NCBI GenBank assembly: GCA_018897135.1
Contig: JAHILJ010000041.1
Location: 1-7,149, forward strand
Length of the DNA stretch: 7,149 nucleotides
Direction of reading: 5' to 3'
Source of the DNA: Nanobdellota archaeon
GTDB taxonomy: Archaea > Nanobdellota > Nanobdellia > Pacearchaeales > GW2011-AR1
Each line of letters opens with the position of its first letter. Positions within the stretch are counted from its first letter, which is position 1. The translations under genes were made by a program, and so were the position numbers. A model generated the notes under the pieces. That model searched no databases. It had not been told where the DNA came from and was given only the letters and a program-made list of their open reading frames with translations. Below, piece by piece: positions 1-5,219 of the stretch.

Positions 1-350
1 ATGATGATATTTTCAGGAACTTCTTGAATAATTTCGTGATGGTCTAAAATAAAAACATTTTCTAATTTACTTTTTTTAATTTGGTCCAAACTTCCTGAAG
101 CCAAATCTAAAAAAAGAGTGATTTTATTTTTTGGAAGATTTTCAATAAATTCCGGGTCTAAACTTTTAATAATTTTTAAGGAAAAAGGTTTGTCCAATTT
201 TTTTAAAGTTTGAATCATTATTGTTGCAGAGGTTATCCCGTCTGTATCATTGTGGCTTATAATCTGTATATCTTTTTCTTCTGAAACTTCCAGAAATTTT
301 TTTACTGCGAATTTTATTTGTTCTTCTAAAGAATTTTTTATTTCCATCAT
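1..350 (-). CDS. DHH-family phosphoesterase, archaeal RecJ/GAN-like (5' part only)
   Basis: The gene runs off the left edge; about 116 N-terminal residues are visible. They carry the three opening motifs of the DHH superfamily: SHNDTDG at residues 32-38, LDLAS around 80-84 and LDHHE at 101-105. The aspartates and histidines of these motifs bind the catalytic metals (Mn or Mg). Archaeal members of this type are RecJ-like nucleases, including GAN, which works with the CMG replisome; some relatives act on nanoRNA or oligonucleotides. The neighbour supports the RecJ-like reading, since S15 followed by a RecJ-like gene is a known archaeal arrangement. The gene starts 18 bases after the S15 stop and has a clear Shine-Dalgarno (GAGGTGA, 353-359). 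Two ATGs lie in tandem (350 and 347); the second has the better spacing to that motif. DHH family is secure. The exact subfamily cannot be fixed without the C-terminal DHHA1 region. Confidence 0.88.
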   Translation of the reverse strand, partial: MMEIKNSLEEQIKFAVKKFLEVSEEKDIQIISHNDTDGITSATIMIQTLKKLDKPFSLKIIKSLDPEFIENLPKNKITLFLDLASGSLDQIKKSKLENVFILDHHEIIQEVPENII

Positions 351-352
351 TT

Positions 353-359
353 TCACCTC
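353..359 (-). promoter_or_regulatory. Shine-Dalgarno of the DHH gene
   Basis: GAGGTGA on the minus strand complements the 3' end of archaeal 16S rRNA. It lies 2 bases before the first ATG (350) and 5 bases before the second (347), which favours the second as the real start. It fits an internal gene of the S15 operon, because the operon's first gene has no such motif. Confidence 0.75.
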
Positions 360-368
360 AGAAAAGAT

Positions 369-713
369 TTATTTTTTAATTAAACCGAAATACTTTTTTA
401 ACTTTCTCAATTGTGCAAAGATTCGGTCTTTTTCACGCATAGCTCTTTTATCTTGCTTGTTAGTTTCATAATGTTTTTTTACTTTTTCTAATTTTGTCTC
501 AACATTTTTTAAATCAGGATTTATATATAATTCTTTTTCTTTTAGGATTTTTGAAATTTTTCTATCAAAGTCTTTTGAGTGCACACCTTGATTTTTCAAT
601 TCTTGACCTATTTTTTCGCTTGTTAGGTCTTTTTTAGCAAGCTCTATAATTTTTTTTTCAAAATCTGCTTGAGTGAGTTTTTTTGTTTTTTTAGATTCAA
701 CTTTTTCTGGCAT
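369..713 (-). CDS. rps15: 30S ribosomal protein S15 (uS15), divergent archaeal form
   Basis: This 114-residue protein matches the archaeal/eukaryotic S15 layout: a lysine-rich N-terminal tail (1-13), then a helical segment reading ELAKKDLTSEKIGQEL at about 24-39, equivalent to the archaeal LAKEGLSPSEIGLILRD region. After it come KISKILKEKEL at about 52-62 and a long basic helical C-terminus (KVKKHYETNKQDKRAMREKD, then LRKLKKYFGLIKK). S15 binds 16S rRNA early in 30S assembly. Archaeal S15 is usually about 150 residues, and the N-terminal extension is shorter here. The DHH/RecJ-like gene follows after 18 bases, probably on the same mRNA. The start has no Shine-Dalgarno but has a TATA-like box 22-30 bases upstream, so the message is probably leaderless. 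The match is diverged, but neighbourhood and length both support it. Confidence 0.82.
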   Translation of the reverse strand: MPEKVESKKTKKLTQADFEKKIIELAKKDLTSEKIGQELKNQGVHSKDFDRKISKILKEKELYINPDLKNVETKLEKVKKHYETNKQDKRAMREKDRIFAQLRKLKKYFGLIKK

Positions 714-733
714 TTTAATAGATATTGAAATTG

Positions 734-743
734 TTTTTTAAAT
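734..743 (-). promoter_or_regulatory. rps15: TATA box for the S15 operon
   Basis: ATTTAAAAAA on the minus strand is centred about 26 bases before the S15 ATG. That spacing puts the transcription start on or beside the start codon. Confidence 0.5.
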
Positions 744-753
744 CTTTGTGTGG

Positions 754-776
754 TATTATATTTTTAGAATATAATA
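754..776. repeat. Perfect 9-bp inverted repeat in the divergent promoter region
   Basis: TATTATATT (754-762) and AATATAATA (768-776) are exact inverted copies separated by 5 bases. They lie between the TATA boxes of S15 and the secreted propeller protein. The arms are pure A/T in an AT-rich region, so chance is a serious alternative to a shared operator. Confidence 0.4.
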
Positions 777-779
777 ATA

Positions 780-789
780 TTTATAAATA
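780..789 (+). promoter_or_regulatory. TATA box of the secreted propeller protein gene
   Basis: TTTATAAATA is a near-consensus archaeal TATA box centred about 24-25 bases before the ATG at 809. There is no Shine-Dalgarno, so a leaderless mRNA is predicted. Confidence 0.65.
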
Positions 790-808
790 GGGTTTTGTTA
801 AAACTATA

Positions 809-2851
809 ATGGATAAAAAGAGTGTGAAGATTATTTTTTGTATTAGTTTAGTATTAATTCTCTCTTTGTCGTTGGTTTCTGCTGGGTGGTTTGATTGGGT
901 TGGAAAGATTACTGGTCGGCCAGTGGAAGAATGTGTTGATTCAGATGGCGGGAAAAATTATTTTGTTAAAGGTTCTTGTTCAGGAGAAGGTTCTGGAACA
1001 GATAGTTGCATTTCCACAACAATGTTAAAAGAATATTTTTGTATGCCACAAGATTTTATTTGTATCGAGGATTACTATGCTTGTGGAACAGGATATAAAT
1101 GTGAGCTTGGGAAATGTGTGATAATTCCTCCAACTTATGACGGGAAATGTGTTGGTGGTGAAAAAGGAAATGATATTACTGCAGAAGTTTATGCAGCTTA
1201 TTTAAATAATCCTTCTTTAATTTTAGAAGAGGCATGTGAAGGTGCTCTTTATGGAACTTGGACATGTTATAATGATAATGGTTGTGTAAGTAATGAAACT
1301 TGTTTAAGTGGGAAGTGTGTTGAGAATATTTTGAATGAATCTAGTATAAATGAAACAAAAATTGTTTCAATAATAAATTGTTCAGATTCAGATAAAGGAT
1401 TAAATTATTATTTAGAAGGAACTTGTTCAGATTCTTTAGGCAATTTTACAGATGTTTATTCTGGGGTAGCACTTATTGAGTATTATTGTTTAAACAATCT
1501 TTGTGTTTCAGATGCTTTTGTTTGTGGGCAAGGAGAAGGAAATGTTTGTAAAAAAGAAAAAAGTGGTTGCGAAGAATTAAATGGAGAAACTTTGTTTTCA
1601 CCAGTTTCTTCTGGAACAAGAATAACTCGAGATAACACTATTTATTACTGTGATGTTTTTAGTTTAGAATTTCAAAAAGCAAAAGGGAACAAAGAAGTTT
1701 GTAGTGAAGATTATGAATGTTTTTCAAATGATTGTTCTTCTGGTAAGTGTTCTTCTGTTTATGATGAAATTGAAGAGCAAGGAAGTTTTTTAAGAAAAAT
1801 CTGGTGTGGAATTTTACATCCTCTTGATGTTACAAAAAGAAATCAGGAAGGGGAAACAGTTGAAAATAATGGTTGGTTAGAATGTTATAATAAAGGTGTA
1901 GATTGTGACCCAATTTGTGAAGACAGGGTTTGTGGGGCTTCTGTAAATGGTTGCGGTGATGAAAATGTTTGTGGGGGTTGTGGCAATGATTGGGAAATTT
2001 GCCAAGAAGGAAAATGTTTTGATTATCCTAAACTTTGGCTCGGCCAATATGAGGGAAAAAACTTGCAATTTTGTAACTCTTTAGGAAGTTGTACAAGTTA
2101 TGGCGATAAGGGGAGTACTATTCGTTCAGTAGTTGTTTATGATAATAAACTTTGGTTAGGCCAGGATAATGGAATTTTACAATCATGTGATTCTTCAGGA
2201 ACTTGCATATCTTATGGTGATAAAGGAAAGGCCATTACTTCAATGGTTGTTTATGATAATAAACTTTGGCTCGGCCAATATGATGGAACTTTACAATCAT
2301 GTGATTCTTCAGGAAATTGTATCATAAGTCTTGAGGGGGGATATGGGAGTGTTAATTCAATGGTTGTTTATGATGGTCTCCTTTGGTTGTGTCAATCTTA
2401 TGGAATTAGCCTTAGATCATGTGACTCTTTAGGAAGTTGTAAAGTACATCAAGATAATGGAAAATCGCATTATATTACTTCAATGGTTGTTTATGATGGT
2501 CTCCTTTGGGTTGGAGAGTTAGATGGAACTTTCTCTTCTGTCGATTTTTTTGGGAATTATACAAATTATGGAGACAAAGGGGGGTCTATTTATTCTATGG
2601 CTATTTATGATAATAAACTTTGGCTCGGCCAAGATGGGGGGTCTTTACAATCATGTGATTCTTCAGGAAATTGTATGATTCGTGGAAATAAAGGAAGTGA
2701 TATTGGTTCAATAGTTGTTTATGATAATAAACTTTGGCTCGGCCAATATGATGGAACTTTACAATCATGTGATTCTTCAGGAAATTGTATGATTCGTGGA
2801 AATAAAGGAAACATGATTTTTTCAATGGCAGTTTTCCCCCCAGAGCAATAA
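809..2851 (+). CDS. Secreted cysteine-rich protein with a predicted seven-bladed beta-propeller
   Basis: 680 residues, exported. Residues 1-25 form a signal peptide (KK near the start, a hydrophobic run, SLVSA before the predicted cut), followed by WFDWVGKITGR. Residues 42-404 are rich in cysteine and N-x-S/T sites. Two modules begin with C-x-DSD-x-G-x-NY (C42 and C191), several end in GKC, and the hinge just before 405 has a CG/GCG pattern seen in bacterial cysteine-rich secreted proteins. Residues 405-680 are seven tandem repeats of 38-42 residues starting at D405, D445, D483, D522, D563, D601 and D639. The pattern is a D-x-x-LWLGQ strand, an SCDSSGNC turn and a final S-M-V-V-Y strand, reminiscent of Reg_prop/WD-like blades. 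No C-terminal anchor is seen, so it is probably secreted or held by other surface proteins. Ligand and role are unknown; surface binding is a guess. Confidence 0.85.
   Translation: MDKKSVKIIFCISLVLILSLSLVSAGWFDWVGKITGRPVEECVDSDGGKNYFVKGSCSGEGSGTDSCISTTMLKEYFCMPQDFICIEDYYACGTGYKCELGKCVIIPPTYDGKCVGGEKGNDITAEVYAAYLNNPSLILEEACEGALYGTWTCYNDNGCVSNETCLSGKCVENILNESSINETKIVSIINCSDSDKGLNYYLEGTCSDSLGNFTDVYSGVALIEYYCLNNLCVSDAFVCGQGEGNVCKKEKSGCEELNGETLFSPVSSGTRITRDNTIYYCDVFSLEFQKAKGNKEVCSEDYECFSNDCSSGKCSSVYDEIEEQGSFLRKIWCGILHPLDVTKRNQEGETVENNGWLECYNKGVDCDPICEDRVCGASVNGCGDENVCGGCGNDWEICQEGKCFDYPKLWLGQYEGKNLQFCNSLGSCTSYGDKGSTIRSVVVYDNKLWLGQDNGILQSCDSSGTCISYGDKGKAITSMVVYDNKLWLGQYDGTLQSCDSSGNCIISLEGGYGSVNSMVVYDGLLWLCQSYGISLRSCDSLGSCKVHQDNGKSHYITSMVVYDGLLWVGELDGTFSSVDFFGNYTNYGDKGGSIYSMAIYDNKLWLGQDGGSLQSCDSSGNCMIRGNKGSDIGSIVVYDNKLWLGQYDGTLQSCDSSGNCMIRGNKGNMIFSMAVFPPEQ
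2021..2851 (+). repeat. Seven tandem in-frame repeats (propeller blades), about 114-123 bp each
   Basis: The units start at 2021, 2141, 2255, 2372, 2495, 2609 and 2723. Blades 2, 3, 6 and 7 share a DNK-LWLGQ opening; blades 4 and 5 share a DGLLW opening, with the same DNA across the junction before it. Blade 3 (2246-2322) and blade 7 (2714-2790) are identical over 77 bases. Blade 6 (2643-2696) and blade 7 (2757-2810) are identical over 54 bases. Identity at synonymous sites points to recent duplication or gene conversion. Confidence 0.9.
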
Positions 2852-2886
2852 ACTATTTAATTAATTCTCCAAACATTTATTAATTC

Positions 2887-2908
2887 TTTTTTTCTTTTAT
2901 ATTTTTTT
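2887..2908 (+). terminator. Oligo-T termination region after the propeller gene
   Basis: Two runs of seven and five or more T lie 36-57 bases after the stop codon in the non-template strand. Archaeal RNA polymerase stops at such tracts without a hairpin. Confidence 0.4.
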
Positions 2909-2914
2909 GGTAGA

Positions 2915-2924
2915 TTTTTTAAAT
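2915..2924 (+). promoter_or_regulatory. TATA box of the MinD/ParA gene
   Basis: TTTTTTAAAT is centred about 25 bases before the ATG at 2945. No Shine-Dalgarno precedes that ATG, so a leaderless message is expected. Confidence 0.5.
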
Positions 2925-2944
2925 GCTGATTCTTTATAGATACT

Positions 2945-3739
2945 ATGGGTAAAACAATTGGGGTGTTAAGTTTGAAGGGGGGGGTTGGTAAAACTTCGTC
3001 TGTTGTGGCACTTGGTTCTGCTTTAGCAACTCTTGGTAAAAAAGTTTTATTAGTTGATGCTAATTTTTCAGCGCCTAATTTAGGATTACATTTAAATGTT
3101 GTTGATCCTGAAATTACACTTCATTCTGTTTTAGAAAACAAGGCAAATCCAAGCGAAGCTATTCAAACTGTTTTGAATTTTGATATTCTTCCAGCATCTA
3201 TTTTTGGTAATCCTAATTTAAATTATTTAAAACTTAGAGATAAAATAAAATCTTTGAAAAGAAGTTATGATATAATCTTGCTTGATTCTTCTCCGTCGTT
3301 GAATGAAGAAACTTTGGCTGCAATGAATGCTTCAGATGAGATTCTTGTTGTTACAACTCCTGACCATTCAACTTTGAGCACAACTTTGAAATCTATTAAA
3401 TTGGCAAAAGAAAAAGGGATCCCAATTATTGGTTTAATTTTAAACAAGGTTCATGAAAAAAGTTTTGAAATTTCAATTGACGATATTGAAGACACAATAG
3501 AAATTCCTGTTATGGCATCGATTCCTCATGATTTGGATATTTTGAGGGCTCTTGCAGAGTTTGTTCCTTCAACTGTTTACAAACCAAATTCAAGGTCTAG
3601 TGAAGAGTATCATAAATTGGCAGCTACTTTGATTGGGCAAAAATATAATTCTAAAGGGTTGAGGAATTTTTTTAGAAAAATAAAACCAAAAAGGCACGAG
3701 CTCAATAGGACTATTTATTATCAAAGAATTTTTAAATGA
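2945..3739 (+). CDS. MinD/ParA-family P-loop ATPase
   Basis: 264 residues, the usual length for archaeal MinD-like proteins. The deviant Walker A motif KGGVGKT is at 11-17, with the signature lysine K11 as well as K16. The Walker A' region VLLVDANF has D38, and the switch II segment ILLDSSPS has D114. Family members dimerise on ATP and position proteins, membranes or DNA. Archaeal MinD homologues can position archaella and chemosensory arrays and are not general division-site selectors. No MinE, ParB or cargo gene is adjacent, so the partner is unknown. The tail from about 236 (GLRNFFRKIKPKRHE) is strongly basic and could be a membrane-binding amphipathic segment; this is inference. A run of eight G (2977-2984) encodes the Walker A glycines. 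The last 19 bases overlap the 3' end of the convergent membrane protein gene. Confidence 0.92.
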   Translation: MGKTIGVLSLKGGVGKTSSVVALGSALATLGKKVLLVDANFSAPNLGLHLNVVDPEITLHSVLENKANPSEAIQTVLNFDILPASIFGNPNLNYLKLRDKIKSLKRSYDIILLDSSPSLNEETLAAMNASDEILVVTTPDHSTLSTTLKSIKLAKEKGIPIIGLILNKVHEKSFEISIDDIEDTIEIPVMASIPHDLDILRALAEFVPSTVYKPNSRSSEEYHKLAATLIGQKYNSKGLRNFFRKIKPKRHELNRTIYYQRIFK

Positions 3740-3963
3740 TTTTTAACAAGTTTGATTATAAAAGGGATTGTTATTATAATAAATAAAACTCCAGATACAT
3801 GAAATAATAAATTGGTTGTACCATTTTTTATATAATTTATGGTTGTAATGATTGTTGTGGAAATTATTAAAATATTTAAAATAAGTTCTAAAATTTTTGT
3901 TGTTTTATTTTTAGTATTTTTTATTTTTTCAGAATTGTAAGTGAATGGACTTTCTATAGTCAT
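3721..3963 (-). CDS. Small membrane protein with two predicted helices, unknown function
   Basis: 80 residues. A polar N-terminus rich in K and N (1-24) is followed by two hydrophobic segments at about 25-45 and 52-72, joined by a short NYIKNGTTN loop, with a basic C-terminus (KLVKNHLKIL). I do not recognise a family. A TATA-like box centred about 25 bases before the ATG (3984-3992) supports a real leaderless gene, and its absence would leave 3740-4040 empty. It converges on the MinD/ParA gene with a 19-base overlap at the stops. The main doubt is that hydrophobic low-complexity reading frames arise by chance in AT-rich DNA, so existence is moderately supported and function not at all. Confidence 0.55.
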   Translation of the reverse strand: MTIESPFTYNSEKIKNTKNKTTKILELILNILIISTTIITTINYIKNGTTNLLFHVSGVLFIIITIPFIIKLVKNHLKIL

Positions 3964-3983
3964 AAATCTTTTAAACGATTTTC

Positions 3984-3992
3984 ATTTAATAA
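3984..3992 (-). promoter_or_regulatory. Possible TATA box for the two-helix membrane protein
   Basis: TTATTAAAT on the minus strand is centred about 25 bases before the ATG at 3963. It is a weak match, and its spacing is the main support. Confidence 0.35.
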
Positions 3993-4010
3993 TCTTTTCA
4001 ATCAAAAATC

Positions 4011-4019
4011 TTAAAAATA
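4011..4019 (+). promoter_or_regulatory. TATA box of tRNA-Gln, 26 bases from the mature 5' end
   Basis: TTAAAAATA is centred at 4015, 26 bases before the first tRNA base (A at 4041). The protein genes in this window show the same spacing to their start codons, so transcription should begin at tRNA position 1 with no leader. Confidence 0.55.
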
Positions 4020-4040
4020 GGTATGATGTAGTTTTTTTAG

Positions 4041-4113
4041 AGCCCCATAGTTCAGTGGTCAAGAATTCAAGGTTTTGGACCTTGAGACCCAGGTTCGAAT
4101 CCTGGTGGGGCTA
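4041..4113 (+). tRNA. tRNA-Gln (anticodon UUG)
   Basis: The 73 bases fold into a complete cloverleaf. The acceptor stem is AGCCCCA with TGGGGCT (7 pairs). The D arm is GTTC/GAAT with GG in the loop and a G-T pair at its base. The anticodon stem is CAAGG/CCTTG, and loop TTTTGGA gives anticodon TTG, which reads CAA and, by wobble, CAG. The variable loop has 4 bases, the T arm is CCAGG/CCTGG with loop TTCGAAT, and the discriminator base is A. CCA is not encoded. The AGCCCC start with an A1-U72 pair is typical of archaeal tRNA-Gln, which is normally charged via Glu-tRNA and the GatDE amidotransferase. No intron is present. A T7 run follows at 4127. Confidence 0.96.
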
Positions 4114-4126
4114 TTTTGAATATCTC

Positions 4127-4133
4127 TTTTTTT
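4127..4133 (+). terminator. T7 terminator of tRNA-Gln
   Basis: Seven consecutive T lie 14 bases after the tRNA 3' end, a typical archaeal intrinsic stop. The box for the next gene starts just after it, at 4143. Confidence 0.55.
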
Positions 4134-4142
4134 GAATAGAAA

Positions 4143-4152
4143 TTTTTAAAAA
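4143..4152 (+). promoter_or_regulatory. TATA box of the 73-residue protein gene
   Basis: TTTTTAAAAA is centred 26-27 bases before the ATG at 4174. This is the reason for choosing that start over the upstream TTG at 4159. Confidence 0.5.
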
Positions 4153-4173
4153 GGAGAATTGGATTTAATTTTT

Positions 4174-4395
4174 ATGGTTAAATATAGATTAAAATTTGAT
4201 ACGCCTTTAAATGAGTTTTCAATAGAACCTATGTTAGAATTTCTTAAAAAAAGAGGATACAACTATTCTTTTACTTTTAATGAGGGTAGATGTTTATCGG
4301 CAACTCTTAGTATTGACAAGATTTTAAATGAAGAAAATTTTGAAGTTCTTTCTAAACAACCCCACACAATAGGTTTTGTTCAGTTAAAATATTAA
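4174..4395 (+). CDS. Small soluble protein of unknown function (73 residues)
   Basis: The protein opens with MVKYRLKFDTP, then a helix-like EFSIEPMLEFLKKRGY, a mixed strand/helix middle (SFTFNEGRCLSATLSIDKIL) and the end TIGFVQLKY. The alternation suggests a small alpha/beta fold with one cysteine and no membrane segment. I do not recognise it. The ATG at 4174 is preferred because a TATA box sits 26 bases upstream. A TTG at 4159 would add five residues, but the AAGGAG before it is only two bases away, too close for normal initiation. It converges on bud32, and the two stops overlap in a shared TTAA (plus-strand TAA at 4393-4395, minus-strand TAA at 4392-4394). Balanced amino-acid composition and tight packing support a real gene. 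Confidence 0.65.
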   Translation: MVKYRLKFDTPLNEFSIEPMLEFLKKRGYNYSFTFNEGRCLSATLSIDKILNEENFEVLSKQPHTIGFVQLKY

Positions 4396-5219
4396 CCCTT
4401 ATATCTTCCTCTTTTTTCAACAGCCTTTAATCGTTCAAGAACTGTTTTAGAATCAGGGCTTTTTTTATATTCTTTTAAAAATTCTTTGAAAAGAACTTTC
4501 CAATTTTGAAAATGCTTTGCTTCAAGTGCTTGGCGGAGTAAATGAATGTCAACAGCTTTGTCTTCGAATTTTCCGTTAAAATATCCGAGTCCGAAGTCGA
4601 TGAAGAAAATGATTGGCGCTAACGCGCGATTGGTTGCTACGAAATCAGCTTTGCCAGATTTCTTCGCTGAAGAAGTAGTTAATGAATTATTTTTTTTGAG
4701 GTTATTTAAATTAGTTGTTGGTTTCTCAACCAGAATCATATTGCTTGTTGTTAAGTCTCCGTGAATTATATTTGCATTGTGGAGTTTTGCAACTGATTGT
4801 CCAATTTGTTTTAAAATTGATTTTTGTTTTTGTAAAGAAAATTTGTTTAAGTCTTCTGAAAGTTTTTTTCCGTCGATGAATTCCATTAAAATTTGTTTTG
4901 TTTTTTCATTTGATTTTAAGATTTTTGGAATTGGAATTATTTTTGAAGCTTTGTCAAGAAGTTTTGCTTCTGAACGTGTTCTTCGAGTTCGAATTTTTTC
5001 ATCAAGTTCTGGAAGTCTATATGATTTTGGGATTCTGTCTTTTATTATAAATTGCTCGCTGTCGCTCGTGATTGATTGCTCAGTTCCAGACTTTGTCAAG
5101 GAACTTTGCTGATTTGAATTAGTTAATAATTTATTTTGAGAAGGAGGTGTTTTAGAAGAAAGTGAGGCGACTAAATAGATTTTTGCTTCAGCACCTTGTG
5201 AAATTAGTTTTTGTGTCAT
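4392..5219 (-). CDS. bud32: KEOPS complex kinase/ATPase Bud32 (PRPK family) with two extra inserts
   Basis: All Bud32 landmarks are present: QGAEAKIYL at 8-16, FIIKD with ATP-binding K60, KSYRLPELD at 65-73, the RTRSEAKLLDKA signature at 80-91 with E84, MEFIDG at 112-117, the catalytic loop HGDLTTSN at 153-160 (D155, N160), the metal-binding IDFGLG at 207-212 (D208), KAVDIHLLRQAL at 221-232 and a C-terminal RGRY. Bud32 works with Kae1, Cgi121 and Pcc1 to make the t6A37 modification of ANN-decoding tRNAs. Here it is not fused to Kae1. Archaeal Bud32 is usually 200-220 residues; this one has 275. The excess lies in two polar segments, about 19-55 and 165-202, in the beta2-beta3 turn and between the catalytic loop and DFG, both expected at the surface. 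Those segments are related DNA repeats (listed separately). Translation is probably coupled to the winged-helix gene by an ATGA overlap. Confidence 0.94.
   Translation of the reverse strand: MTQKLISQGAEAKIYLVASLSSKTPPSQNKLLTNSNQQSSLTKSGTEQSITSDSEQFIIKDRIPKSYRLPELDEKIRTRRTRSEAKLLDKASKIIPIPKILKSNEKTKQILMEFIDGKKLSEDLNKFSLQKQKSILKQIGQSVAKLHNANIIHGDLTTSNMILVEKPTTNLNNLKKNNSLTTSSAKKSGKADFVATNRALAPIIFFIDFGLGYFNGKFEDKAVDIHLLRQALEAKHFQNWKVLFKEFLKEYKKSPDSKTVLERLKAVEKRGRYKG
4612..4700. repeat. Copy 2 of a palindromic repeat element inside bud32
   Basis: 89 bp, colinear with copy 1 at 5051-5140. Reading the plus strand, shared blocks in order are ATTG, CGCT, CGC, GATTGRTTGCT, a hairpin, GCTGA, TAGTTAAT and a final TTTTGAG. 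The hairpin (4641-4662) has arms GAAATC and GATTTC, an inner GC/GC pair of bases and a TTT loop. The left half is clearly richer in G and C than the flanking DNA. It encodes the second extra segment of Bud32 (about residues 174-203), partly in a different frame from copy 1. Confidence 0.6.
5051..5140. repeat. Copy 1 of a palindromic repeat element inside bud32
   Basis: 90 bp in the same orientation as copy 2. The hairpin (5082-5105) has arms AGTTCC and GGAACT, inner stem GAC/GTC and a TTT loop. It sits at the same point of the repeat as in copy 2, with different but still complementary arms. It encodes the first extra segment of Bud32 (about residues 27-57), a polar S/T/Q/N-rich stretch. The GC-rich patch at its left end contrasts with the surrounding DNA. 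Confidence 0.6.

Noticed and set aside
250..471. Plus-strand reading frame across the S15/DHH junction
   Set aside because: It is antisense to two recognised genes and contains the complement of the DHH Shine-Dalgarno. There is no independent support.
2601..2825. Minus-strand reading frame of 74 codons with internal repeats
   Set aside because: Its repetition only mirrors propeller blades 6 and 7 read on the opposite strand. No start signals are seen.
2021..2851. Possible CRISPR array from regularly spaced near-identical stretches
   Set aside because: The units are about 114-123 bp, in frame, and encode conserved residues throughout with no unique spacers. They are protein repeats.
3941..4135. 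Plus-strand reading frame of 64 codons
   Set aside because: It runs through the whole tRNA-Gln gene and overlaps the start of the convergent membrane protein gene. It has no promoter or start signal of its own.
4041..4395. tRNA-Gln as an integration site for a mobile element
   Set aside because: No integrase gene and no repeated copy of the tRNA 3' end is visible within the window.
4546..5112. Two plus-strand reading frames opposite bud32
   Set aside because: They are shadows of a gene with intact kinase motifs. Part of their openness comes from the palindromic repeats.
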